Notes under the pieces: model-generated
Databases searched by the model: none
Told to the model about the DNA's origin: nothing
The model's input: the letters and a program-made list of their open reading frames with translations, nothing else
Shown: positions 8,399 to 17,076 of the stretch, one piece after another
Numbering within the stretch: the stretch's first letter is position 1
Layout of the letters: every line of letters begins with the position of its first letter
Program-made: the position numbers and the translations under genes
NCBI GenBank assembly: GCA_018242505.1
Contig: JAFEBU010000082.1
Location: 1 to 56,979 of the forward strand
DNA: 56,979 nt
From: Pseudomonadota bacterium
GTDB lineage: Bacteria; Pseudomonadota; Alphaproteobacteria; Reyranellales; Reyranellaceae
Direction: 5' to 3'

Positions 8399-8544
8399 AA
8401 GAACCGGGTTTCTGGAAGAGCCAGGTTTCTGAAAGAACCGGGTTTCTGGAAGAACCGGGTTTCTGGAAGAACCGGGTTTCCGGAAGAACCAGGTTTCCGG
8501 AAGAACCGGGTTTCCGGAAGAACCGGGTTTCCGGAAGAACCGGG
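8398..8544. repeat. 17-bp tandem array, 8.6 units, starting in a stop codon
   Basis: Eight full units of GAAGAACCGGGTTTCTG or its CCG variant plus an 11-base partial copy. The first four units end CTG and the next four end CCG, so the array grew by block duplication. It begins at the last base of the FAD oxidoreductase stop codon and ends 149 bases before the cysNC stop. No spacers separate units, so this is not CRISPR. Confidence 0.9.
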
Positions 8545-8693
8545 CATGTCTCTGAACACGCAGCGACATCGTCACGGTAGCCTATTACCGCGGAGCAGGC
8601 AGGCGTGAGAAATGAGAAGAAAGACGGAAAAGGCCGATGCCATCGGCATCGAAGGCTTCTCACCCGGGTGAGAAACGGGCGAGAAAACAGCGA

Positions 8694-10580
8694 TCAGGCG
8701 AAAGGCGCCGCCAGCACCTTCGCGATCACGAGATCGGCGGCCTGGTCGGGATCGAGTTCCGGCGTGCGCAGGACGAGGTCGGGCGACTCGGGGCGCTCGT
8801 AGGGCTGGTCGCGGCCGGTGACGTTAGCCACCTTGCCGCGCTCGGCCTTGGCGTAGAGGCCCTTGGGGTCGCGCAGGCGGCAGATCTCGACCGGCGTGTC
8901 GACGAACACTTCGAGGAACCGGCCCTGGGGCAGCAGCGCGCGGGCGCGGGCGCGGTCGGCGCGGAACGGCGAGACCAGCGCCACCAGCACGATCAGCCCG
9001 GCATCCGCCATCAGCTTCGCCACCTCGCCCACGCGCCGCACGTTCTCCGTGCGCGAGGCGGTGTCGAAGCCGAGATCGGCGTTCAGCCCCTGCCGCAGGT
9101 TGTCGCCGTCGAGCAGCATGGTCTGGCGGCCGAGCGCCACCAGCTTGCGCTCGACGGCGTTGGCGACGGTCGACTTGCCGGAGCCCGGCAGGCCGGTGAG
9201 CCAGACCACCGTCGCGCGCTGGCCCTTGGCGCCCTCGCGGACCGCGGGCGTCACATCCTCGGGCTGGTGATGGACATTGGTGGCGCGGTCGAGGCTCGCG
9301 GCGGCCATGCCGGCCGCGACCGTGGCGCCCGTCGCTTCGTCGACCAGGATGAAGGCGCCGGTGCCGCAGTTGTCGGCGTAGGCGTCGAAGGCGACCGGCG
9401 TCGCGGTCTCGATCTCGACCCGCGCGATGCCGTTGGGGTCGAGCGCCTGGCCCGACAGCCGCCGCAGCGAGTCGACGTCGAGCGTGTCGGCGATGCGCGT
9501 GATCGTGGCGGCGACGACGGATGTGCCGATCTTGAGGAGATGGCGTTTGCCCGGCAACGCCGGCGCGCCGTCCATCCAGACGAGGTCGGCGGCCAGGCGG
9601 CGCGCGACGGTCGGACGGTTGCGGGCATCGGCCAGAAGATCGCCGCGGCCGAGATCGATCGCGTCCCTGAACACCAGCGTCACCGACCTGCCGGCTGCGG
9701 CGACCGGCAGGTCGCCGTCGAAGGTCACGATGCGCGCCACCTCGGCGATCCGCCCGGAGGCGGCGGCGACGAGCCGATCGCCTACCCTCACCCGCCCGCT
9801 GGCCACGGTGCCGGAGAAGCCGCGGAAATCGCCGTCCGGGCGGTTGACCCATTGCACCGGGAAACGGAACGGATGGTCATCCGCACCCGCATCGGCGTCG
9901 ACGGCCTCGAGATACTCGACGAGCGCCGGCCCGCGATGCCAGGGCATGCGCTCGCTGCGGGTCGCGACATTGTCGCCGTGCCGGGCCGACAGCGGGATCG
10001 CCACCGCCGACGCGAAGCCGAGCGGCGCGGCAAAGGCGGTGAAGGCGGCGGCGATGGCGCGAAAGCACGGCTCGTCGAAATCGACCAGGTCGATCTTGTT
10101 CACTGCCAGCACGACATGGCGGATGCCGAGCAGCGAGACGATGGCGGCGTGACGGCGCGTCTGCTCCAGGAGGCCCTTGCGCGCATCGACCAGCAGGATG
10201 GCAAGCTCGGCGTTCGAGGCGCCGGTCACCATGTTGCGGGTGTATTGCTGATGGCCCGGCGTATCGGCCACGACGAAGGCGCGCCGGGCGGTCGCGAAGA
10301 AGCGGTAGGCGACGTCGACGGTGATGCCCTGCTCGCGCTCGGCCTCCAGCCCGTCGAGCAGCAGCGCGAAATCGACGGCGCCGTTGCAGGTGCCGAAGCG
10401 CCGGGATTCTTCCTGCAACGTCGCCGCCTGGTCTTCCGGCAGGCCGCCCGAATCGGCGATCAGCCGGCCGATCAGGGTCGACTTGCCGTCGTCGACCGAG
10501 CCGCAGGCCAGGAAGCGCAACGCGCCGCGCGTCGGACGCACGGTTTCACAGACAGCCGGCACCTGGCCGAACGGCGTCAA
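8694..10580 (-). CDS. cysNC: Bifunctional sulfate adenylyltransferase subunit 1 / APS kinase
   Basis: A 628-residue fusion: CysN GTPase, which powers ATP sulfurylase with CysD, followed by CysC, which phosphorylates adenylylsulfate to PAPS. GTPase motifs are GSVDDGKST (residues 27-35), DTPGHQQY (about 105) and NKID. The C-terminal APS kinase begins VVWLTGLPGSGKSTVANAVE with its Walker A near residue 455. The annotated start is TTG at 10580, overlapping the cysD stop by four bases (TTGA), which implies translational coupling; an internal GTG at about 10562 is the alternative. Same fusion as rhizobial NodQ. PAPS made here could feed cysteine synthesis or the neighbouring sulfotransferase. Confidence 0.95.
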   Translation of the reverse strand: MTPFGQVPAVCETVRPTRGALRFLACGSVDDGKSTLIGRLIADSGGLPEDQAATLQEESRRFGTCNGAVDFALLLDGLEAEREQGITVDVAYRFFATARRAFVVADTPGHQQYTRNMVTGASNAELAILLVDARKGLLEQTRRHAAIVSLLGIRHVVLAVNKIDLVDFDEPCFRAIAAAFTAFAAPLGFASAVAIPLSARHGDNVATRSERMPWHRGPALVEYLEAVDADAGADDHPFRFPVQWVNRPDGDFRGFSGTVASGRVRVGDRLVAAASGRIAEVARIVTFDGDLPVAAAGRSVTLVFRDAIDLGRGDLLADARNRPTVARRLAADLVWMDGAPALPGKRHLLKIGTSVVAATITRIADTLDVDSLRRLSGQALDPNGIARVEIETATPVAFDAYADNCGTGAFILVDEATGATVAAGMAAASLDRATNVHHQPEDVTPAVREGAKGQRATVVWLTGLPGSGKSTVANAVERKLVALGRQTMLLDGDNLRQGLNADLGFDTASRTENVRRVGEVAKLMADAGLIVLVALVSPFRADRARARALLPQGRFLEVFVDTPVEICRLRDPKGLYAKAERGKVANVTGRDQPYERPESPDLVLRTPELDPDQAADLVIAKVLAAPFA

Positions 10581-11500
10581 AAATAGCCCTCCCGCTTCTT
10601 GCGCTCCATCGAGGCCTGAAGCGCCGCATCGACCAGCCGGCCCTGGCGCTCCGAGGTGCGCGACGCCCTGAGTTCGGCGATCACGCCCGCGACGTCACCC
10701 GCCTGCGATTCGACCGCGCCGGTGAGCGGCCAGCAGCCGAGGGTGCGAAAGCGCACGCGCCGCAGCATCGCCGTCTCGTCCATGTGCGGGCAACGCTCGG
10801 CATCGTCGATTGCGATCAGCGCGCCATCGCGCACGATCACCGGCCGCTCGGCGGCGAGGTAGAGCGGCACGATCGGGATCGCCTCGGCCTGGATGTAGGT
10901 CCAGACGTCGAGTTCGGTCCAGTTGGAGAGCGGGAAGACCCGCATCGTCTCGCCGGGAGCCAGCCGCGTGTTGAACAGCCGCCACAGCTCGGGACGCTGG
11001 CGGCGCGGATCCCAGACATGGCCCTGGCTGCGATGGGAGAAGATGCGCTCCTTGGCGCGCGACTTCTCCTCGTCGCGGCGTGCGCCGCCGATCGCGGCAT
11101 CGAAGCCGTGTGTGTCGAGTGCGGCGCGCAGCGTCTCGGTCAGCATCAGGCGCGAATATTCGCCGGTCTCGGTGTCGAACGGATTGACCCCGGCACGCGC
11201 CGCCGCCTCGTTGCGATGGACCAGCAGTTCCAGCCCGTACTCCCGGGCCATGCGGTCGCGATGCTCCAGCACGGCGCGGAAATCCCAGCCAGTGGCGATG
11301 TGCAGGAAGGGAAACGGCGGCGGCGACGGGAAGAAGGCCTTGCGGACAAGATGAAGCAAAACGCTCGAGTCCTTGCCCACCGAATAGAGCAGAACCGGGT
11401 TTCGGAACTCCGCCGCCACTTCGCGCAGGATGTGAATCGCCTCGTCCTCCAGGCACTGCAGATGCAGTGAAAGGCGCTGAGCAAGGGAGGGAAGCGTCAT
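10577..11500 (-). CDS. cysD: Sulfate adenylyltransferase subunit 2
   Basis: The small catalytic subunit of ATP sulfurylase, making adenylylsulfate from ATP and sulfate with CysN. The 307 residues fit the family. The PP-loop ATP-binding motif is LLYSVGKDSSVLLHLVRKAF (about residues 36-55); other family blocks are GGARRDEEKSRAKERIFSHR and FPLSNWTELDVWTYI. ATG 11500 gives the standard N-terminus (LHLQCLEDEAIHILREVAAE). Its stop overlaps the start of cysNC, so the two form one operon, divergent from the sulfotransferase across a 328-base gap. Confidence 0.96.
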   Translation of the reverse strand: MTLPSLAQRLSLHLQCLEDEAIHILREVAAEFRNPVLLYSVGKDSSVLLHLVRKAFFPSPPPFPFLHIATGWDFRAVLEHRDRMAREYGLELLVHRNEAAARAGVNPFDTETGEYSRLMLTETLRAALDTHGFDAAIGGARRDEEKSRAKERIFSHRSQGHVWDPRRQRPELWRLFNTRLAPGETMRVFPLSNWTELDVWTYIQAEAIPIVPLYLAAERPVIVRDGALIAIDDAERCPHMDETAMLRRVRFRTLGCWPLTGAVESQAGDVAGVIAELRASRTSERQGRLVDAALQASMERKKREGYF

Positions 11501-11828
11501 TATCTTGGTGCAGTGCGCCGGACGCTGCAACGTTAGCAGGTCCCTCACGGTGCGGTGAAGTCGGGGACGGACCCGCCGATCGCGACAACCACCACGAGCG
11601 ATCAACTTTATTTTACATCGGAGGCGAGATCGGCGGATGGAATCGCTTTCGATTGGCGTCCGCTCGCCCCAAATCGCAGGACTCGATGCACTCCCGATGG
11701 CCCCGGTGTTGCAAGAGCGGAGGCAATGCCATCGACACAGGGGATGCTACGGGACCACGCCGCGTATCACCGCAGAAGGCCTGAAATCCCCTCGACACCT
11801 CGCCACCTGCAAGAAAGACAATGAAATA
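11501..11828. other. Divergent intergenic region, cysD / sulfotransferase
   Basis: This 328-base gap separates two divergent starts and should hold both promoters. An open frame in phase with the sulfotransferase runs back to 11637, but residues before 11829 show no family similarity and the paralogue-like N-terminus begins at 11829. I see no confident operator, riboswitch or small gene. Confidence 0.5.
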
Positions 11829-12677
11829 ATGAAATACAGCGTCATCGTCGCCACGCACCACAAGACTGGCACCGTCTGGATGGACGGGGTGTTCAAGGCC
11901 GTCGCGGCCAGGCTGGGCGTGACCTACCTCAACTTCAAGGCGCAGTACGGGCAATTGTCGGGCGCGGTGGACAAGCCGTTCATCCTGCTCAACGGCGACA
12001 TCGATTTCCGCGACCATGCCGGCCTGCTCGACCGACGCGACGTGCGCATCCTTCACCTCATCCGCGATCCGCGCGACGTGGTCATCTCGGCCATGCACTA
12101 TCACAAGAAGTCGAACGAAAGCTGGCTGCACGAGCCGGTGCCGGGCTACGACAACGTCACCTACCAGCGCCGCCTCAAGGAACTGCCGACCCGGCATCAA
12201 CAGTATGTCTACGAGATGGAGCATTCGTCGGCCGCGACCATTCACGACATGCTGGCCTGGCGCTACGGCCGGCCCAATGCCTTCGAGGCGCGTTACGAGG
12301 AGTTGCGGCGGGATACGGAGCTGCGCCAGTGGCGTCGGATCACCGCCTTCCTGGGCTTCGACGAACGCGAGCAGGAGATCTGCGACGACGCCTTCTGGCG
12401 CAACAGCCTGTTCGGCAGCCTCCCCCGACTCGGCAACAAGCATGTGCGGTCCGGCGACGCCGGCCAATGGACGCGCGAGTTCACAGTGCCGCTCGCCTAT
12501 GCCTTCATCGGGCGATTCCCGGGCGCCCTGCAGTCGCTGGGCTACGAGCGCGACCATGGCTGGATCGTCGAACTGCAACAGACCCGCGCCGACAAGCCGC
12601 GGCGGACGCCGTCACGCGCGGTCGGCAATGCCCTGCGCCCGCTGCGCGAACTGAGTCGCACCTTCTCGTTCTTCTAG
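11829..12677 (+). CDS. PAPS-dependent sulfotransferase
   Basis: A 282-residue cytosolic-type sulfotransferase that would transfer sulfuryl from PAPS to an acceptor. The 5'-phosphosulfate loop is THHKTGTVWMDGVFKA (residues 9-24), where family members usually have K-S/T-G-T-T; the 3'-phosphate-binding segment is LIRDPRDVVISAMHYHK. The C-terminal RSGDAGQWTREFT corresponds to the R-x-G-x-x-G-x-W motif. The acceptor cannot be predicted. Being divergent from cysD-cysNC it sits next to a PAPS source, as NodH does with NodPQ. ATG 11829 follows an AAGAAAG. Confidence 0.85.
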   Translation: MKYSVIVATHHKTGTVWMDGVFKAVAARLGVTYLNFKAQYGQLSGAVDKPFILLNGDIDFRDHAGLLDRRDVRILHLIRDPRDVVISAMHYHKKSNESWLHEPVPGYDNVTYQRRLKELPTRHQQYVYEMEHSSAATIHDMLAWRYGRPNAFEARYEELRRDTELRQWRRITAFLGFDEREQEICDDAFWRNSLFGSLPRLGNKHVRSGDAGQWTREFTVPLAYAFIGRFPGALQSLGYERDHGWIVELQQTRADKPRRTPSRAVGNALRPLRELSRTFSFF

Positions 12678-12724
12678 GCCGGAACAGCACGCCGCGGCCG
12701 GCGTTCACTGGCCGGAGGTGCGAG

Positions 12725-12940
12725 ATGGGTTTGGCCACGTCGATCGTCGTCCTGCTGCTGGTGTTCTCCATACCCGGCTCCAATGGCGTGGCGACGGCGC
12801 AAAAGATCGACTTCAAGACCCAGGTTGCCTGCGAGAGCTTCCGCGAGAAAGTGATGCACGCGTGGGATGGCAGCTTCGACAAGCAGCGCAACAGCAGCAA
12901 GCCCACCGCCTGGGGCATCTGCGTCGAGAAGCCGCTCTGA
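12725..12940 (+). CDS. Small secreted hypothetical protein
   Basis: A 71-residue protein with a clean signal peptide (about residues 1-25, cleavage after VATAQ or nearby) and a short mature part containing two cysteines (ACESF and GICVE) that may form a disulfide. A GGAGG lies 6 bases before ATG 12725. It is probably co-transcribed with the sulfotransferase 47 bases upstream. No family recognised. Its stop codon abuts the stop of the convergent TauE gene. Confidence 0.6.
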   Translation: MGLATSIVVLLLVFSIPGSNGVATAQKIDFKTQVACESFREKVMHAWDGSFDKQRNSSKPTAWGICVEKPL

Positions 12941-13699
12941 TCAGACGATAAAGGAGCGCAGAAGCCCGAAGGTGCCGGTCGCGAGCAGGATACCGAGCGC
13001 GACGTTGCGGTAGAGCCGCTCGCTCGCGAGGCCATGGAACAGCCGTCCGCCGAGCCAGGCGCCGGCGATCATCAGCGGGAATAGCACGACGGCGCGGGCG
13101 AGCGCCTCCCAGCCCGCGACGCCGCTCGCCAGCACGATCACGATCAGCAGGAACTGCGTCAGGAAACAATAGGTGACGATGTTGGCCCGGTTCACGTCGG
13201 GCGGGTCGTTGCCCGACAGGAGATAGAGCAGCACCGGCGGTCCGCCGACGCTGGTGGTCGCCATCATCGCCCCCGAAGCGGCGCCGACCGCCACCGTCGC
13301 GGCCGTCGAGCGGCCGCCGCGATATTTCCAGCCGCTCCACATCAGCAGGACGAAGACCACGATCACCGCCGAAACGGCGGTCACGATCGTGCCCTTGTCG
13401 ACGCTCGCCAGCGCCCAGACGCCGAGCGGCATGGCAATGCAGGCGGCGATGCTCATGGGCGCGAGCGTCTTCCAGTCGGCGCGGCGGCGCACCTGCGGAA
13501 AGAGCTGCAGCGACACGACCAGCTCGATGGCGACGATGGTGACGACCATCTCCGCCGAGCCGAACAGGATGGCGAAGATCGGCGCCATCAGCATGGCCGA
13601 GCCGAAGCCCGCGAAGCCGCGCATCAGCCCCGCGACCAGCGTGACGCCGAGCGGAATCCAGACGCCGCCGGCGAAGAGGTGATGGATGTAGGAGAGCAC
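12941..13699 (-). CDS. TauE/SafE family membrane transporter
   Basis: A 252-residue protein with about eight predicted membrane segments and the family features LVAGLMRGFAGFGSAMLMAP near the N-terminus and MMATTSVGGPPVLLYLL in the second half. Characterised family members export sulfite, sulfoacetate or other organosulfonates. Its position beside the cysD-cysNC/sulfotransferase block fits a sulfur role, but that is inference. The ATG at 13699 starts directly before the first membrane segment. Confidence 0.85.
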   Translation of the reverse strand: MLSYIHHLFAGGVWIPLGVTLVAGLMRGFAGFGSAMLMAPIFAILFGSAEMVVTIVAIELVVSLQLFPQVRRRADWKTLAPMSIAACIAMPLGVWALASVDKGTIVTAVSAVIVVFVLLMWSGWKYRGGRSTAATVAVGAASGAMMATTSVGGPPVLLYLLSGNDPPDVNRANIVTYCFLTQFLLIVIVLASGVAGWEALARAVVLFPLMIAGAWLGGRLFHGLASERLYRNVALGILLATGTFGLLRSFIV

Positions 13700-13725
13700 G
13701 GAAAAGGCTACGTCAAACGAATCCG

Positions 13726-13798
13726 CGTCATCCCGAGGCGAAGCCGCGGGATCTTTGAGGCCAGGAACAAGGACCCCTCACGGCGTTCGGGACGACAC
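13726..13798. repeat. Dispersed palindromic element, family 1
   Basis: Ends CGTCATCCCGAG (13726) and TTCGGGACGACAC (13786-13798) are imperfect inverted copies; the inner part GCGGGATCTTTGAGG matches the copies at 3685 and 53151. It lies between the TauE start and the SDR stop. Confidence 0.75.
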
Positions 13799-13815
13799 TC
13801 TTCGTTGGGTAATAG

Positions 13816-14592
13816 CTACCGCTGCTTCTGTCCTTCCCCCGTCTTGTCGCGAAGCCGCCGCATGCCGCGCAGCCAGCGGTCGCGGTCGAGCTTGCGCGCC
13901 ATGTATTCCTTCACTTGCGGATGGGTCAGGATGAGGAACGTCTCGGCGTCCATCGCCTCGATCACGGTCTGCGCCACCGCGTCGGTGTTGAGCACGCCGT
14001 CGACCGACGCCGCGCCGGCGCCCGCCATGCGCAGCATGTCGGTGTCGACCGCCTGCGGGCAGAGCACCGAGACGCAGATGCCGCGATCGCCGTACTGGAT
14101 CGAAAGATGCTCGGCGAGCGCCACGCCTGCGTGCTTGGTGACGCCGTAGGGCGCCGATCCCATCGAGGCGAGCAGGCCGGCCGCACTCGCGGTGTTGATC
14201 AGGTAGCCCGACTTGCGCTGCAGCATGCCCGGCACCAGCGCCCGCGCGGCATAGACGTGGGCCATGACATGGATCGCCCAGCTGTCGGCCCAGTCCTTGT
14301 CGCTCGCATCCTCGTGCCCGCCGCGGCCGATGCCGGCATTGGAGAAGAACACGTCGACCGGCCCGTAATGCCGCTCGGCCTCGGCCACGAGACGGCGGAT
14401 ATCGGCTTCCTTGGCGACATCGCAGGCGACGGCGATGCCCTTGATGTCCTTGGCGACCTTCTCGAGCCGTCCCGCGTCGCGATCGGCCACGACGACGCCC
14501 TTCGCGCCCTCCTTCGCATAGCGCCGCGCGATCGCCTCGCCGATTCCTCCCGCCGCGCCGGTCACGACGCAGACCTTGTCTTTGACTTTCAT
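13816..14592 (-). CDS. Short-chain dehydrogenase/reductase
   Basis: A 258-residue classical SDR. The NAD(P) motif TGAAGGIG occurs at about residues 11-18, NAG at the strand-4 position (FFSNAGIG), catalytic Ser in NTASAAGLL and the active-site YGVTK (Y-x-x-x-K). DRDAG after strand 2 suggests NAD preference. The C-terminal extension MARKLDRDRWLRGMRRLRDK is basic and unusual. Substrate unknown. ATG 14592 has GGGCAGG directly upstream. Confidence 0.88.
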   Translation of the reverse strand: MKVKDKVCVVTGAAGGIGEAIARRYAKEGAKGVVVADRDAGRLEKVAKDIKGIAVACDVAKEADIRRLVAEAERHYGPVDVFFSNAGIGRGGHEDASDKDWADSWAIHVMAHVYAARALVPGMLQRKSGYLINTASAAGLLASMGSAPYGVTKHAGVALAEHLSIQYGDRGICVSVLCPQAVDTDMLRMAGAGAASVDGVLNTDAVAQTVIEAMDAETFLILTHPQVKEYMARKLDRDRWLRGMRRLRDKTGEGQKQR

Positions 14593-14615
14593 CCTGCCCT
14601 CCCGATCAATCTCTT

Positions 14616-14703
14616 CTTCCGGACCGCGAGCTTTCAGCTCGCGCAGGTCGTGAGCGCGCGTCGCGCGGGATGGTCTCGCGCTTTGATGCACGTAGTCCGG
14701 AAG
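14616..14703. repeat. Dispersed element, family 3, with inverted ends
   Basis: CTTCCGGA (14616-14623) and TCCGGAAG (14696-14703) are inverted copies; just inside are GGACCGCGAGC and AGCTTTCAGCTCGC. The same ends and GGCTTCCAGCCCGCTC-like body appear at 37425-37475 and 45712-45779. It sits upstream of the SDR start. Confidence 0.65.
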
Positions 14704-14806
14704 ACTAGGGTCTGGCCTCGATTATCGCAGCAGGAAAAGAAAAATCGAAGCTCACCGTCGGCACCACTCCCTGGTTCCGGTGCAAGGTCCGGTTTGGCGT
14801 CGGCGC

Positions 14807-15178
14807 CTACACCCGTTCGGTCAGCCTGCTTTGCGCCGCCATAACCGCCGAAAGGGGACGCCAGAGGACCGTCATCTCGCGAATCAGGCCGGCCGCGTCG
14901 AGACGCCAGTAGTCCATGGCGTCCAGTTCGATCGAGCCGATGGTAACCGTGAAGAATGAAGATACATGGTGCGGACCTTCCATGATTTCCCGGAACTCGA
15001 ACTTGTCGACCACTCCTAGCAAAGCCTCGACCACGGGCCTCAAGGCGGGCTTGCCGTTGAGGGGTTCGGCGGCAAGCGGGGTTTTCAAGACGACATCATC
15101 CGCCATGTGAGCGAGCATGGTGTCGAGATCCTTGCGCTGCATGGCGGCGGTGAAGGCGTGGATATGGGTCAGATCCAT
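14807..15178 (-). CDS. SnoaL-like (NTF2 fold) protein
   Basis: A 123-residue protein with the SnoaL/NTF2-like pattern: an N-terminal helix (HIHAFTAAMQRKDLDTMLAH), then MADDVVLKTPLAAEPLNGKP and a strand-rich C-terminal half with ELDAMDYWRLDAAGLIREM. Family members are small isomerases, hydrolases or ligand carriers, so no reaction can be assigned. It follows the isonitrile-hydratase-like gene on the same strand with a 99-base gap. Confidence 0.75.
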   Translation of the reverse strand: MDLTHIHAFTAAMQRKDLDTMLAHMADDVVLKTPLAAEPLNGKPALRPVVEALLGVVDKFEFREIMEGPHHVSSFFTVTIGSIELDAMDYWRLDAAGLIREMTVLWRPLSAVMAAQSRLTERV

Positions 15179-15277
15179 CGTAGGCTCCTTTTGTTTCGAG
15201 AAGTGGCGAGCGGTCGGGCGATGGAAGGATCAGCGGAAACGCCGATGGACCGCGTTTCCCGCCGATCGGGGCTGCAC

Positions 15278-15997
15278 TCAATCCGCTGCTGCAGGAACGG
15301 CGATGCCGAGTCGGGATGCCACGCGACGAGCGGTCGCCTCCCGCTGTGCGGTGATGGCGGACGTCGCTCGCCGCGCCTCGGCCAGGATCGCAACTGGAGC
15401 GCGCTCGGGCGTGCCGCTGTCGAAGGGCGGCTCCGGCGCATACGCCATGTAAAGCTGGATAGCCTTCGCAACGTCTTCTCCCCGCAATTCCGCCGCAAGG
15501 CGCAATGCGCCGTCGATCCCGGCGGTAACACCCGCGGCAAAGATCCAGTTTCCATCGACGACCACTCGTTGATTGACGGGGAGAGCGCCGAAAAACGGCA
15601 ACAAATGAAACGATGCCCAATGCGTCGTCGCCCGGCGCCCCTTGAGAAGGCCGGCGGCGCCGCAAAGCAGGGCACCCGTACACACCGAGAAAACGAAGCG
15701 CGCCCCTGTCGCCTGCCGCCGAATCCAGGCGAGCACTTCGGCATCCTCCATCAGGGCTTCCTGACCGAAGCCGCCTGGCACATGAAGGATGTCGAGGTCA
15801 GGGGCATCGGCAAGGGCCGCATCCGGCGCCAGCCGCAATCCTTTCAGGTCGCGTACGGGGCCAGCCGTCTTGCCGTACAGGCGATAAGTCGAGTTGGGCA
15901 CCCGCGACAGCACTTCGAATGGTCCGGTCAGATCGATTTGATCCAAATCCTCGAACAGCAGGGAGCCGATGCGCAGATGAGTGTCCTGGGGAATCAT
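15278..15997 (-). CDS. DJ-1/PfpI family protein, isonitrile hydratase-like
   Basis: A 239-residue DJ-1/PfpI-fold protein resembling isonitrile hydratase, which converts isonitriles to N-formamides. The nucleophile is in FSVCTGALLCGAAGLLKGRR (about residues 98-117), followed by ATTHW. The N-terminus DTHLRIGSLLFEDLDQIDLT gives the conserved Glu/Asp region. ATG 15997 has GGAGCGG upstream; an in-frame start at 16066 would overlap the divergent gene. It is divergent from a GlxA-type regulator that has the same fold in its N-terminal domain, a common pairing. Confidence 0.8.
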   Translation of the reverse strand: MIPQDTHLRIGSLLFEDLDQIDLTGPFEVLSRVPNSTYRLYGKTAGPVRDLKGLRLAPDAALADAPDLDILHVPGGFGQEALMEDAEVLAWIRRQATGARFVFSVCTGALLCGAAGLLKGRRATTHWASFHLLPFFGALPVNQRVVVDGNWIFAAGVTAGIDGALRLAAELRGEDVAKAIQLYMAYAPEPPFDSGTPERAPVAILAEARRATSAITAQREATARRVASRLGIAVPAAAD

Positions 15998-16059
15998 GGG
16001 CCGCTCCGGTTTGCGAAGGGATGGACGAGGCGAAACTAGCCGCTTACGTTCTGGCGTGA

Positions 16060-17052
16060 ATGCCAAAGTCCCCTCGTTTTACGCCAAACCCGGTGCGCCA
16101 CATCGAGGTCCTTGCCTATCCGTCGGTGCAACTGCTCGATGTCGCCGGACCGCTTCAGGTGTTTGCCTCAGCCAACGACATCGTGGCTGAAGCGGGGGCA
16201 GCTCCACCCTATGCATTCCGGGTCGTGGCGAGGGGCGGCGGGAGTGTGTCGACTTCGGCCGGCCTGGGCCTGGTGACATCGCCGCTTCCACGTCTCGGCA
16301 CACACCTGGATACGCTGATGATCTCCGGCGGCCCGGGTGTCGAAGCAGCCGCCGCAGACGAGCGTTTGGTCAACTGGGTGCGGCGGCGTGCGAGAACGGC
16401 GCGTCGTATCGGCTCCGTCTGCACCGGGGCATTCCTATTGGCGGCAACAGGGGTGCTGAACGGGCGACGTGCGGCGACTCATTGGTCGGTTTGCGCCGAA
16501 CTTGCCCGGCGCTTTCCCAAGGTGCGCGTCGAATCTGATCCGATCTTTGTGCGCGACGGCCCGGTTTGGACGTCGGCGGGGGTGACGGCCGGCATCGACC
16601 TGGCACTGGCGCTCGTGGAACAGGACCTGGGCCGCACCGTGGCGCTGGCAGTGGCACATTATCTGGTTGTCTTTCTGAAGCGGCCGGGCGGGCAGGCGCA
16701 GTTCAGCGCAACTCTGTCTCTGCAGGCGGCGGAGGACAGCTTCGGCGTGTTGCATGACTGGGTCGGCCGCAATCTTGCGGGCGATCTCTCACTTCCGGTC
16801 CTGGCGAGGCAGGCCGGCATGAGCGAGCGCAGCTTCAGCCGGCACTATGCGCAGGCGATCGGGCTGACGCCGGCCCGCGCTGTCGAGCGGTTGCGGGTGG
16901 AAGCGGCACGACGACTGCTGTCCGAATCGCGTCTGCCGATCAAGCGGATCTCGCAGCGATGTGGCTTCGGCTCGGAGGAAACAATGCGCCGAAGCTTCCT
17001 GCGCCTGCTGGCCGCCACACCGCAGGACTACCGCCAACGCTTCAGCTCTTGA
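16060..17052 (+). CDS. GlxA-family AraC-type transcriptional regulator
   Basis: A 330-residue regulator with an N-terminal DJ-1/PfpI domain (residues about 13-190; pseudo-active site GSVCTGAFLLAATGVLNGRR, then AATHW) and a C-terminal AraC helix-turn-helix pair (LSLPVLARQAGMSERSFSRH and IKRISQRCGFGSEETMRRSF). Such proteins sense small molecules through the DJ-1 domain. The divergent neighbour is an isonitrile-hydratase-like enzyme, the likely target. The gene start lies 62 bases from the neighbour's start. Confidence 0.9.
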   Translation: MPKSPRFTPNPVRHIEVLAYPSVQLLDVAGPLQVFASANDIVAEAGAAPPYAFRVVARGGGSVSTSAGLGLVTSPLPRLGTHLDTLMISGGPGVEAAAADERLVNWVRRRARTARRIGSVCTGAFLLAATGVLNGRRAATHWSVCAELARRFPKVRVESDPIFVRDGPVWTSAGVTAGIDLALALVEQDLGRTVALAVAHYLVVFLKRPGGQAQFSATLSLQAAEDSFGVLHDWVGRNLAGDLSLPVLARQAGMSERSFSRHYAQAIGLTPARAVERLRVEAARRLLSESRLPIKRISQRCGFGSEETMRRSFLRLLAATPQDYRQRFSS

Positions 17053-17076
17053 GTATCGGATTCCGATCGACCTCAG

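Noticed and set aside
8398..8544. CRISPR array
   Set aside because: Units are contiguous without spacers and there are no cas genes.
7307..8575. Minus-strand frame starting in the 17-bp array (FRKPGSS repeats)
   Set aside because: The repeat is translated only because its unit is open in this frame; the rest is the shadow of the FAD oxidoreductase.
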